A stretch of 24,463 nucleotides of DNA, taken from positions 1 through 24,463 of the forward strand of contig CAKRRN010000037.1 of the NCBI GenBank assembly GCA_934394435.1. The letters run 5' to 3'. This stretch comes from an uncultured Bacteroidaceae bacterium. GTDB taxonomy: Bacteria > Bacteroidota > Bacteroidia > Bacteroidales > Bacteroidaceae. Below the pieces are notes generated by a model that saw only the letters and a program-made list of their open reading frames with translations, searched no databases and was not told the DNA's origin. The stretch's first letter is position 1; the number at the start of each line of letters is the position of its first letter. Below are positions 6,225 to 13,804 of the stretch, in pieces. A program made the translations under genes and the position numbers.

Positions 6225-6232
6225 TAACTTTG
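6225..6232 (+). promoter_or_regulatory. Possible -7 box for amn
   Basis: TAACTTTG fits TAnnTTTG about 28 nt ahead of the amn start. The nearest TTG (6208-6210) is only 14 nt upstream, shorter than usual, so the call rests on the -7 box and its position. Confidence 0.4.
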
Positions 6233-6260
6233 TTTTTCAAAATACATCATATGAAGTGAT

Positions 6261-7037
6261 ATGAAGACGAAACAGGAAATAGTGGAGAACTGGCTTCCTC
6301 GTTACACACAGCACGCTTTGGAGGATTTTGGCGAGTATATTCTGCTCACCAACTTCAATAATTACGTGGACATATTCTGCGAGAAGTTCGGTATTGAGAA
6401 ACCAGACTACACTGCTAATATGCGTACAGCCACTGCCGATGGCATCAGCATCATCAACTTTGGCATGGGTAGCCCAAACGCTGCCATCATCATGGATCTC
6501 TTGAGTGCTGTCAAGCCTAAGGCTTGTCTGTTTCTGGGCAAGTGTGGTGGCATAAGCACAAAGACCCAGAGAGGTGATTTGATTCTTCCCATTGCAGGGA
6601 TACGCGGAGAGGGTACCAGCAACGATTATTTCCCTGCTGAGGTGCCTGCCTTGCCGGCTTTTATGTTGCAACGCGCTGTGTCCAGTTCGATACGCGACCT
6701 TGGGCAGGACTATTGGACGGGAACGGTCTATACCACAAACCGGCGCGTGTGGGAGTATGACGAGAAGTTCAAGGAGTATCTTCGTACCACGCGTGCCATG
6801 GCTGTGGATATGGAGACAGCCACACTCTTCACCTGTGGTTTCGCTAATCATATCCCCACGGGAGCCTTGCTGCTTGTGAGTGACAACCCGATGACTCCCG
6901 ATGGTGTGAAGACTGGAGAGAGCGACCGTCAGGTGACCCATGCTTATGTGAAGCAACATGTGGAGATGGGAATCCAGTCACTGGAGATGATCAAGCAGCA
7001 GAAGAAGACCGTGCGCCATCTTAAGTTCGATTATTGA
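6261..7037 (+). CDS. amn: AMP nucleosidase
   Basis: This 258-aa enzyme splits AMP into adenine and ribose 5-phosphate in the cytoplasm, part of adenylate balance and purine salvage. The opening MKTKQEIVENWLPRYTQHAL (residues 1-20) is the Bacteroidetes-type start. The phosphorylase-like fold shows NFGMGSPNAAIIMDLL, FLGKCGGI, the loop AGIRGEGTSNDYFP, the active-site segment AVDMETATLFTCGF and VSDNPMTPDGVKT. It is about half the length of the E. coli enzyme, which has an extra regulatory N-terminal domain; the short form is normal in this phylum. A three-codon ATG-AAG-TGA sequence at 6251-6259 immediately precedes the real ATG. The gene is divergent from the HsdR-N-like gene and precedes holA on the same strand by 369 bp. 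Confidence 0.93.
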   Translation: MKTKQEIVENWLPRYTQHALEDFGEYILLTNFNNYVDIFCEKFGIEKPDYTANMRTATADGISIINFGMGSPNAAIIMDLLSAVKPKACLFLGKCGGISTKTQRGDLILPIAGIRGEGTSNDYFPAEVPALPAFMLQRAVSSSIRDLGQDYWTGTVYTTNRRVWEYDEKFKEYLRTTRAMAVDMETATLFTCGFANHIPTGALLLVSDNPMTPDGVKTGESDRQVTHAYVKQHVEMGIQSLEMIKQQKKTVRHLKFDY

Positions 7038-7406
7038 TGGCGCAAGACTGTGGATTGCGAAACACTGTTGGAGAATAGTTATAAGAGAGTCTCTTCTATC
7101 ACCCTCCTGAGTACGTGTGCGTGTACAGCAATAATCGAATAGGATGTGGGATTCTCCCCTTAATGTGGAATTATGTCACGCTCTGAGAATCGCGTATTTG
7201 TAGCTGTGTCCATACTTGCGTATGAATATCGTATTGTCACGAAAGGAGAATGAAGGGTCTTTTCGCTCGTAAGTGGTGACAGGTGATTTTCGGAAAGTCT
7301 GGAATCCTCTGAGGAATGACTATGATTTGAGCTTCTGCATATGACTATTGTGATTTACGGCTAAAGACAAATACAGTAAACAAGAATATAATACATTATA
7401 ATATAT
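7038..7406. other. Intergenic region amn-holA
   Basis: 369 bp with no gene, clear promoter or terminator. It holds one copy (7180-7236) of a diverged repeat whose other copy lies just beyond the holA terminator (8519-8574). Confidence 0.5.
7180..7236 (+). repeat. Diverged direct repeat, copy 1
   Basis: It starts with GCTCTGAGAATCGC, identical over 14 nt to 8519-8532. After 16 nt it continues CCATACTTGCGTATGAATAT, similar to CCATTTGTATGTGAATTCC at 8551. The spacing and order are kept between the two copies. Confidence 0.45.
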
Positions 7407-8432
7407 ATGGCAGAGGCAACGAAAAGTCTGACTGCGGAAGACTTGGTGCGTGACGTGCGTGCCGGACATGTGGCTCCCGTTTATTACTTGATGGGGGAGG
7501 AAGACTATTATATAAATGAGTTGAGCGATTATCTCATGAATACTTTACTGCAACCCGAGGAACGAGATTTTAATCTCGACGTCGTGTATGGTGGTGAGAC
7601 AACGACGGCTCAAGTGATAGAGTTGGCTCAAGCGTATCCCATGATGGCTGAACGTAGGGTTGTGGTGGTGCGCGAGGCCCAGGCTTTGCGTAACCTAGAT
7701 GCTTTGGATGTTTATCTGAAGAAACCGAATGCTTCCACCGTGCTTGTGTTTTGTCATAAACATGGTGTGTTGGACAAACGCAAGAGTGTAACAAAGAGTC
7801 TGCAGAAAGTGGGAGTGGTATATGAGAGCAAACGGCTGTATGAACGCCAGCTTCCACCATTTATCACTCGTTATATGAAAAGGCGTGGGGTTACTGTTGA
7901 ACAACAGGCTGTGCAAATGCTTGCTAGCCATGTTGGCACGGACCTGTGTCGTTTGGCTGGCGAAATGGACAAACTTGTTTTAGCTTTGCCGCAAGGGGAG
8001 AGTAATGTGACGGCTTCTTTGGTGGAGCAGCAGACGGGTGTGAACCGCGAGTATAACGACTTCGAATTGCTGGCAGCTTTGGCAAACAAAGATGTGAAAC
8101 GTGTTGCACGGATCGTTAGTTACTATCAAGGTAATCCTCGTAGTTTTGCCTTGCAAAGAACGATATCAAATCTTTTTACATTTTTTTCGGATATCATGCT
8201 TGCGTATTATTCTCCAGAACGTAATGATAGGGGAGTGGCAGCATGGCTGGAAAAGCCAGAGTGGAAAGTTCGTCAGGAAATTATTCCAGCCTTAACAAAC
8301 TATTCTGGAGTGAAGACAATGCTCATTCTAGCTGAAATTCGCAAAACAGATGCTCGAAGTAAAGGTCTTGAAGGAGGAAAAACTTCCGATGGAGAGCTAC
8401 TTCAGGACCTAATTTTCTTCATTCTTCACTAA
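7407..8432 (+). CDS. holA: DNA polymerase III subunit delta
   Basis: The delta subunit (341 aa) of the clamp loader. It opens the beta sliding clamp and, with tau/gamma and delta-prime, places it on primed DNA. The opening VAPVYYLMGEEDYYINELSD (about residues 21-40) is the typical P-loop-like but non-ATPase start. It is followed by MMAERRVVVVREAQAL, STVLVFCHKHGVLDKRKS and the C-terminal helical region with ALQRTISNLFTFFSDIMLAY. Length is normal for the family. The leader is AT-rich (ATAATACATTATAATATAT) with no Shine-Dalgarno site, as is usual here. A strong hairpin 30 bp after the stop ends the transcript. Confidence 0.93.
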   Translation: MAEATKSLTAEDLVRDVRAGHVAPVYYLMGEEDYYINELSDYLMNTLLQPEERDFNLDVVYGGETTTAQVIELAQAYPMMAERRVVVVREAQALRNLDALDVYLKKPNASTVLVFCHKHGVLDKRKSVTKSLQKVGVVYESKRLYERQLPPFITRYMKRRGVTVEQQAVQMLASHVGTDLCRLAGEMDKLVLALPQGESNVTASLVEQQTGVNREYNDFELLAALANKDVKRVARIVSYYQGNPRSFALQRTISNLFTFFSDIMLAYYSPERNDRGVAAWLEKPEWKVRQEIIPALTNYSGVKTMLILAEIRKTDARSKGLEGGKTSDGELLQDLIFFILH

Positions 8433-8461
8433 TTTTCTTTCTAGATTATATACTTGATGAC

Positions 8462-8511
8462 AAGTGCGCAAATGCCCTCTCACAGCTTGTGAAATAGGCA
8501 ATTGCGCACTT
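8462..8511 (+). terminator. Intrinsic terminator of holA
   Basis: AAGTGCGCAAATGCC (8462-8476) pairs with GGCAATTGCGCACTT (8497-8511) with one mismatch over 15 bp and a 20-nt loop. A short T-rich run (TTTCTT) follows. Confidence 0.75.
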
Positions 8512-8518
8512 TTCTTAT

Positions 8519-8574
8519 GCTCTGAGAATCGCTTAAAATTATTTTCTCGACCATTTGTATGTGAATTCCTTATT
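8519..8574 (+). repeat. Diverged direct repeat, copy 2
   Basis: The partner of 7180-7236: an exact 14-nt start, then a similar segment 18 nt later. The two copies bracket holA. Confidence 0.45.
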
Positions 8575-9103
8575 CTGGCAAAAAGTGTGAGAATTGCCCT
8601 TTTTAAAGTATAAGGCTTCAGTGCGAAATTATAAATCAAGATTCAAAATAATAACAATTTAGATTTAAAAATCGAAACTACAGCAAGATTACGTTTGTAA
8701 ATCTAAACTTGAGAAACAACACAAAATACGGATATTTGCAATTCTACATTTAGAAAAACAAACAGACAAAAGAATTTTATGCAATGAATAAATAAGTGGT
8801 ATAATATATTGAAAACCAAAGAAAATTACAATTATAATTAAATGTTGCTTTGGAAAATTGTAAAGATATAAGAAAAAATAGATGAAAGGTGGCGGAATCT
8901 GCACTTTGTAACTTTATAACTATTGATAGCTCAGATGTTACGGTGATTTTTTTGTAATAATACTGCTTCAATAATTTATATACATGCAGAGATATTTAGA
9001 ATGTTGCATTGTGTTGTGGTTTTAAATATACAATACGAAAACGTAAAATATACAAGTAATATGCTTCAGAGTTTTGTTTTGTAAAATATAACTTTGTGAA
9101 TCG

Positions 9104-9134
9104 TTGTGAAACTCGAATTATTCCTGTATCTTTG
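9104..9134 (+). promoter_or_regulatory. Promoter of the XRE-type regulator
   Basis: TTG (9104-9106), a 20-nt spacer and TATCTTTG (9127-9134) match the Bacteroidetes promoter pattern. The start codon is 55 nt downstream, leaving a leader of about 50 nt. Confidence 0.65.
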
Positions 9135-9189
9135 CAAATGGTTTAGAAAGTGAAACGGGGGTGTTGGAACCCTCATAATCGTTTTAAAA

Positions 9190-9615
9190 ATGAAAGATCG
9201 CATCTATCAGTTGATGAAAACGCTGGGTATGACCCAAAAGGAATTTGCTTCCAAGCTCTGTGTAGCCGAAGGAACACTTTCCAGTATATTTAATGGTAGA
9301 ACCAAGCCGACAAGCAATTTAGTGAATGCCGTTCATACGTTCTTTCCAGAGGTCAATATCAATTGGCTTATGTTTGGCGAGGGAGATATGTATGTGTCTG
9401 CTCATGATGATGCACCGAAATCATCTTCTGGTGAGACTGAGCAATCCTCATTTTCTTTCCCAGAAACGCCTTCGGAGCCTATGGTATCCGTACCTCCTAT
9501 CTTAGAGGAAATAAGAGATACAGTAAAAAAACTTGATAAACCGAAAAGGAAACCAATCGAAATACGCGTATTCTTTGATGATGGTACATTTGAGATTTTT
9601 GCTCCTCGTCAATGA
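9190..9615 (+). CDS. XRE-type helix-turn-helix regulator
   Basis: A 141-aa DNA-binding protein. Residues about 5-60 form a five-helix XRE/Cro-like domain: YQLMKTLGMTQKEFASKLCV, then AEGTLSSIFNGRTKPTSNLV and the closing FPEVNINWLMFGEGDMY. This INxxWLLxGEG-type ending is common in Bacteroidetes regulators of this kind. A Ser/Pro-rich linker follows, and a short C-terminal segment (KPIEIRVFFDDGTFEIFAPR) that could mediate dimer contact or sensing. The target is unknown. It stands alone between two long intergenic regions with its own promoter, and no phage genes are near, so a prophage repressor is not indicated. Confidence 0.88.
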   Translation: MKDRIYQLMKTLGMTQKEFASKLCVAEGTLSSIFNGRTKPTSNLVNAVHTFFPEVNINWLMFGEGDMYVSAHDDAPKSSSGETEQSSFSFPETPSEPMVSVPPILEEIRDTVKKLDKPKRKPIEIRVFFDDGTFEIFAPRQ

Positions 9616-10058
9616 TATATGCAATCTTTTTCGGGGAGGTTTTATGTGTTGCTGGTGGAGCTTTTTGAAAGCCTCGTTTATGGAGCATGGGATACAATTG
9701 GATAGGAAAAGGGAGTGGTTCGTGACGATGGTGTTCCGGCATGTGTTAGAGATCTCTTTAGTGCCAAGAGGAGCCAGATAAGAACGTTGGTGAAGCGATA
9801 ATAGTATTTATGTGTTTGTGCGTTCTTCTGATTGTTGGACTTGTGCATGTTGCGGTTAGAAGTAATTCAGAGTGAGACAGGGAAGAATGGTTATTGTCAA
9901 TATGCGTTAAGAACGCTTCTGTTGATTGTATGCTGTATAACTCAATACTTTTTAGTAAATTTGCAGTCTATAAGTATGTTGTTCGAGAATATGCGACATC
10001 ATGTCTTGCTTGTTTTATTGAACTGCTACTTATATATTATTAAGTATAATGAAGGATA
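9616..10058. other. Intergenic region regulator-pyrK
   Basis: 443 bp without a convincing gene. TAAATTTG at 9956-9963 fits a -7 box about 95 nt ahead of pyrK, but the nearest TTG is 27 nt upstream of it. A short frame near 9784-9871 (GEAIIVFMCLCVLLIVGLVH) resembles one membrane helix, but it is too short and poorly supported to call. Confidence 0.4.
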
Positions 10059-10841
10059 ATGATGAAGAAATATATTCTTGACCTAAAGGTGACAGCTGTA
10101 GAGCGCATACATGAGCGATATGTGCTACTTAAGGTGACAGATCCAGATGCACCGCTTCCGGAGATGCTTCCTGGTCAGTTTGCCCAGTTGCGTGTGGATG
10201 ACAGCCCTTCCACGTTCCTGCGTCGTCCGATTAGTATACATAATGTAGACCGTGAAGCCAACGAATTGTGGCTACTGGTTCGGTTGGCAGGCGAAGGCAC
10301 CCGTCATCTGGCTATGCTAAAGGTTGGAGATGTACTGAATGCTATGTTGCCTTTGGGCAATGGCTTTACATTGCCAGCGGATGAGACAGAGCGTGTGTTG
10401 CTTGTAGGTGGTGGAGTAGGAGTTGCACCATTACTTTATATGGGTATACAGATGAAGACTCGCGGCTTTGAACCAACCTTTTTGTTGGGAGCCCGAAGTA
10501 AGGATGATTTGCTTCAGATGGAGGAATTCCAGCGGGTGGGGCGTGTGTTTGTGACCACAGAGGACGGTTCGGCAGGAGAGAGAGGATTTGTCACGCAGCA
10601 CAGCCTTCTTGCTCAGGAGTGTTTCACACGTATCAGTGTGTGCGGACCAAAGCCTATGATGGTGGCTGTGGCACGCTATGCGCGTCAGGCACATGTGCCC
10701 TGTGAGGTGAGTCTTGAGAATATGATGGCTTGTGGACTTGGTGCATGTCTCTGCTGTGTGGAAGATACCGTAGAGGGGCATGTTTGTGTCTGCAAGGAAG
10801 GTCCTGTATTTGATATAGAAAAGTTAAAATGGCAGATTTAA
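10059..10841 (+). CDS. pyrK: Dihydroorotate dehydrogenase electron transfer subunit
   Basis: The iron-sulfur flavoprotein (260 aa) passes electrons from the class 1B dihydroorotate dehydrogenase to NAD+ in pyrimidine synthesis. The ferredoxin-reductase-like N-terminal half shows PGQFAQLRV, the FAD-binding FLRRPISIHNV and GEGTRHLAML. The nucleotide-binding half shows LLVGGGVGVAPLLYMG and SVCGPKPMM. A C-terminal cysteine cluster (ACGLGACLCCVEDTVEG then VCVCKEGPVF) binds the [2Fe-2S] centre. The start could be 10059 or the next codon 10062. The gene overlaps pyrD by 13 bp, which points to translational coupling of the two partner subunits. Confidence 0.95.
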   Translation: MMKKYILDLKVTAVERIHERYVLLKVTDPDAPLPEMLPGQFAQLRVDDSPSTFLRRPISIHNVDREANELWLLVRLAGEGTRHLAMLKVGDVLNAMLPLGNGFTLPADETERVLLVGGGVGVAPLLYMGIQMKTRGFEPTFLLGARSKDDLLQMEEFQRVGRVFVTTEDGSAGERGFVTQHSLLAQECFTRISVCGPKPMMVAVARYARQAHVPCEVSLENMMACGLGACLCCVEDTVEGHVCVCKEGPVFDIEKLKWQI

Positions 10842-11737
10842 CAACACATATAGGCAGTCTGACGCTGAAGAATCCGGTGATGACTGCCAGTGGCACGTTT
10901 GGATACGGTCTGGAGTATGCTGATTTGATAGATTTGGGTCAGCTGGGCGGTGTTATTGTCAAGGGTACTACTTTGCATCCGCGTCAGGGAAATCCTTATC
11001 CGCGCATGGCGGAAACGCCTCAGGGAATGCTTAACTGTGTAGGTCTTCAGAATAAAGGTGTTGACTATTTCTGTGAGCATATATACCCACAGATAGCGTC
11101 TTTACCTACACAGATGGTGGTGAATGTGTCTGGCAACAGTCCAGAGGACTATGCTGAATGTGCCCGACGGATAGGAGAACTGGAGCGGATTCACGCTATA
11201 GAGTTGAATATCTCATGCCCCAATGTAAAGCATGGAGGCATGGCTTTTGGGACAACGGTGGAGGGTGCGGCTAGTGTCGTGCGCGCTGTGCGTAAGGCGT
11301 ATGACAAGACGCTTATCGCTAAACTCTCGCCCAACGTTACCAGCATTGTTGATATAGCTTTGGCTGTAGAGGCTGAGGGAGCAGATTCTGTAAGCTTGAT
11401 AAACACTCTAATGGGTATGGCTATCGATGCCGAGCGTCGTAAGCGAGTGCTAAGTATCGGTACTGGTGGATTGAGCGGTTCTTGTGTGAAGCCAGTTGCC
11501 TTGAGGATGGTGTGGCAGGTGGCTCATGCCGTTAAGATACCTGTAATAGGGCTTGGCGGTATCAGTAATGCTACAGATGCCATTGAGTTTATGCTTGCAG
11601 GAGCCAGTGCCGTGGAGATTGGTACAGCCAATTTTATTGATCCAACGGTTTCTGTTAAGGTGGCACGTGGAATAGACGATTATTTGGAGCGTCACGGTTT
11701 CAAGAGTGTAAAGGATATAATAGGCATATGCGAATAG
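10829..11737 (+). CDS. pyrD: Dihydroorotate dehydrogenase, class 1B catalytic subunit
   Basis: This 302-aa FMN enzyme oxidises dihydroorotate to orotate, the fourth step of UMP synthesis, in complex with PyrK. The TIM-barrel family signatures are visible: MTASGTFGYGLEY, VKGTTLHPRQGNPYPRM, NVSGNSPEDY and ELNISCPNVKHGG. The last carries the class 1 catalytic Cys in the SCPN context. AKLSPNVTSIVDIA, SLINTLMGMAID and the phosphate-binding GLGGISNATDAIEFMLAGAS follow. It begins inside the end of pyrK (13 bp) and its own end overlaps trmD by 10 bp. Confidence 0.96.
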   Translation: MADLTTHIGSLTLKNPVMTASGTFGYGLEYADLIDLGQLGGVIVKGTTLHPRQGNPYPRMAETPQGMLNCVGLQNKGVDYFCEHIYPQIASLPTQMVVNVSGNSPEDYAECARRIGELERIHAIELNISCPNVKHGGMAFGTTVEGAASVVRAVRKAYDKTLIAKLSPNVTSIVDIALAVEAEGADSVSLINTLMGMAIDAERRKRVLSIGTGGLSGSCVKPVALRMVWQVAHAVKIPVIGLGGISNATDAIEFMLAGASAVEIGTANFIDPTVSVKVARGIDDYLERHGFKSVKDIIGICE

Positions 11738-12444
11738 ATATCATCACGGTGCTCCCCCCGTTAATAGAGGGTTTCATGAAGGAGTCAATTCTGGGACGTG
11801 CACAGAAAAAAGGTCTGGTGGAGATACATATCCACAATTTGAGAGACTATACTCTGGATAAGTGGCGTAGGGTAGATGACTATCCTTTTGGCGGTTCTGC
11901 AGGCATGGTGATGCAATGTGAACCGATAGATCGCTGTATTAGTGCCTTGACGTCAGAACGTCACTATGATGAGATTATCTTTACGGCACCAGATGGTGAA
12001 CGTTTTGACCAGCCCATGGCAAACAGTCTCTCGCTGTGCGAAAACTTGATTATCTTGTGTGGGCACTATAAGGGCATTGACTATCGCATACGCGAGCATC
12101 TTATCACCAAGGAGGTGAGCATAGGAGATTATGTACTTACGGGAGGTGAGTTGGCTGCTGCTGTCATGGCAGATGCTATCGTGCGTGTGTTGCCTGGAGC
12201 AATTGGTGACGAACAGAGTGCACTCTCTGATAGTTTTCAAGATAATCTGTTGGAGGCTCCTGTCTACACACGTCCTGCAGACTATAAGGGATGGAAGGTG
12301 CCAGAGATTCTCCTCTCTGGGCATGAAGCCAAGATTAAGGAATGGCAGTTGCAGCAGAGTTTGGAACGTACCCGACGTTTGCGTCCGGACTTGCTCGGTC
12401 CAGAACCAGAACCAGTAAAGCATCGCAGACGTCATAAGGAATGA
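11728..12444 (+). CDS. trmD: tRNA (guanine37-N1)-methyltransferase
   Basis: Uses S-adenosylmethionine to methylate G37 next to the anticodon, which prevents +1 frameshifts. The 238-aa protein has the normal length. It opens MRIDIITVLPPLIEGFMKES and shows VDDYPFGGSAGMVM, then the deep trefoil-knot region LCGHYKGIDYRIREHL, SIGDYVLTGGELAAAVM and LPGAIGDEQSALSDSF. YTRPADYKGWKVPEILLSG precedes the C-terminal helical domain. It overlaps pyrD by 10 bp. In many bacteria trmD sits with rpsP, rimM and rplS; here it is the last gene of a pyrimidine cluster instead. Confidence 0.97.
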   Translation: MRIDIITVLPPLIEGFMKESILGRAQKKGLVEIHIHNLRDYTLDKWRRVDDYPFGGSAGMVMQCEPIDRCISALTSERHYDEIIFTAPDGERFDQPMANSLSLCENLIILCGHYKGIDYRIREHLITKEVSIGDYVLTGGELAAAVMADAIVRVLPGAIGDEQSALSDSFQDNLLEAPVYTRPADYKGWKVPEILLSGHEAKIKEWQLQQSLERTRRLRPDLLGPEPEPVKHRRRHKE

Positions 12445-12480
12445 TAAAGAGAAGAAGCTTTATATAAAACATAGAGGAAT

Positions 12481-13089
12481 ATGGAGCAGAAAAATATGAA
12501 TCTGTATATTATCGCGGGCTGCAATGGAGCAGGTAAGACCACAGCTTCCTTCACCATGTTGCCTGAGATGCTTAATTGCAGAGAGTTTGTCAATGCGGAT
12601 GAAATAGCCGCCGGCCTCTCGCCTTTTAATCCAGAAGGAGTTGCCATCCAGGCGGGACGCTTGATGATAGACCGCATTATACATTTGCTGAAGGATGGCG
12701 AGTCATTTGCTTTTGAGACAACCCTTGCCACGCGCTCTTATGTGAAGCTTATTCAGCAGGCACAGCGCAGAGGCTATTTCGTGACCCTCATCTTCTTTAT
12801 GCTCGACACACCCGAACAGGCTGTCAAGCGCGTGGAACGTCGAGTAAGTATGGGTGGACATAATATTCCTGTGGATGTGATACGCCGCAGGTACGATGCG
12901 GGATTGCAAAATCTCTTCCAGTTATACATGCCGGTATGTGATTATTGGGCTTTGTACGACAATAGCGATTGCCCTGCTGTGAAACTGGCAAGTGGATGTG
13001 GAGACAAGAATGTGGAGATACTTGAGGGGAAGAGATTTTCTGAATTACAGAAGAAGTATGGTCAAACAGAGGAGGGACAGAGCTTATGA
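12481..13089 (+). CDS. Zeta-toxin-like P-loop kinase
   Basis: A 202-aa protein of the zeta toxin/AAA family. The Walker A motif GCNGAGKT covers residues 13-20, followed by FVNADEIAAGLSP (D40 region) and FAFETTLATRSY (E79). An Arg-rich lid, KRVERRVSMGGHNIPVDVI then RRRYDAGL (about residues 115-142), completes the fold. Classical zeta toxins phosphorylate UDP-N-acetylglucosamine, but many chromosomal relatives of this short form have unknown substrates and may not be toxic. A small gene overlaps its stop by 4 bp (ATGA), a typical coupled pair. An alternative start at residue 6 (MNLYII) is possible. It begins 36 bp after trmD and may be read through from that cluster. Confidence 0.85.
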   Translation: MEQKNMNLYIIAGCNGAGKTTASFTMLPEMLNCREFVNADEIAAGLSPFNPEGVAIQAGRLMIDRIIHLLKDGESFAFETTLATRSYVKLIQQAQRRGYFVTLIFFMLDTPEQAVKRVERRVSMGGHNIPVDVIRRRYDAGLQNLFQLYMPVCDYWALYDNSDCPAVKLASGCGDKNVEILEGKRFSELQKKYGQTEEGQSL

Positions 13090-13298
13090 CGGATAAAGAG
13101 ATTCGTAGGATGCAACGCCGGATTGACGAAGGTATCCAACTGGCTCATCATCGTCTGTGGAAGCGTGCTGGCATAGCTCGCCAGTCTCTTGTGGTATGGC
13201 GAAACGGAAGGGTGATGGAGATTGTTCCCGAAGAAAATGCAGACGGATGGTTAGATGAGGTCGGGGATCCTCTTGCCAGGCGTAATAATTTGCAGTAA
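13086..13298 (+). CDS. Small charged partner of the zeta-like kinase
   Basis: A 70-aa protein with an N-terminal helix rich in Arg, Lys and Glu (TDKEIRRMQRRIDEGIQLAH), then HRLWKRAGIARQSLVVWRNG, ending with EIVPEENADGWLDEVG. Its start overlaps the kinase stop as ATGA, so translation is probably coupled. No DNA-binding motif was recognised. Size, charge and position suggest a binding partner or antitoxin for the kinase, although in the classical epsilon-zeta system the antitoxin gene comes first. The middle section (ARQSLVVWRNGRVMEI) is the sort of sequence seen in short companions of such kinases, from memory only. Confidence 0.7.
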   Translation: MTDKEIRRMQRRIDEGIQLAHHRLWKRAGIARQSLVVWRNGRVMEIVPEENADGWLDEVGDPLARRNNLQ

Positions 13299-13376
13299 GA
13301 CGGCTTTTGCATGCGTGTTAATGCATATTGTATTTACTAATTATGTATACTCATTATAAGTAAATGTTCTAAGAGA

Positions 13377-13748
13377 ATGAAGATAGGACTTACACACACC
13401 TCGTCCATAGAGGTGACTATAGATCGTACAGCAGCAAGCATGGGAAGCGGAGACCTAAATGTATTGGCTACGCCAGCCATGCTCGCATTGATGGAGAATG
13501 CAGCCATGCTGGCTGTGGCTGAATACCTTCCCGAGGGAAGCACTACTGTGGGTGGTCATATAAGCAGTAGTCATTTAGCACCTACACCAGTAGGAGCCCT
13601 TGTGACAGCGACTGCCACATTGACTGTAGTGGAAGGGCGTAAATTGACGTTTAAAGTTGAGGCGCACGATGAACAAGGAAATTTGTTAGGTGAAGGTAGC
13701 CATTTGCGTTTCATAGTAGATAAAGAGCGTTTCTTGAGTAAGCTTTAA
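13377..13748 (+). CDS. Hotdog-fold thioesterase (FlK-like)
   Basis: A 123-aa protein of the hotdog thioesterase superfamily, close in layout to fluoroacetyl-CoA thioesterase FlK-type proteins. Such enzymes hydrolyse small acyl-CoA esters; the substrate here is unknown. Visible features are NVLATPAMLALMENAAMLAV, where Thr and Glu sit in the positions used for catalysis in FlK, then VGGHISSSHLAPTPVGALVT with a candidate catalytic His and a Pro turn. The remainder forms the beta strands ATATLTVVEGRKLTFKVEAH and GEGSHLRFIV. It stands 78 bp after the small kinase partner and 56 bp before the M64 peptidase gene. Confidence 0.82.
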   Translation: MKIGLTHTSSIEVTIDRTAASMGSGDLNVLATPAMLALMENAAMLAVAEYLPEGSTTVGGHISSSHLAPTPVGALVTATATLTVVEGRKLTFKVEAHDEQGNLLGEGSHLRFIVDKERFLSKL

Positions 13749-13804
13749 GAGAGTACTTGTTGATTCGTACACAGCCTTTTTTAGTAGAATAACTATTTTG
13801 TAAT

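Larger units (their letters stand above)
8433..9189. other. AT-rich intergenic region holA-regulator
   Basis: 757 bp, very AT-rich, with no supported gene. It contains the holA terminator (8462-8511), copy 2 of the diverged repeat (8519-8574), a 10-bp perfect inverted repeat TTTAGATTTA/TAAATCTAAA (8658-8667 and 8698-8707, 30-nt loop) and, at its right end, the promoter of the XRE-type regulator. Its low GC against the neighbouring genes suggests decayed or acquired DNA. Confidence 0.5.

Noticed and set aside
7038..7406. Search for a promoter or RNA before holA
   Set aside because: No TAnnTTTG box with a spaced TTG was found on the plus strand; only the diverged repeat stands out.
9784..9871. 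Short frame resembling a single membrane helix upstream of pyrK
   Set aside because: No suitable start codon, under 30 residues, and no ribosome site or coupling.
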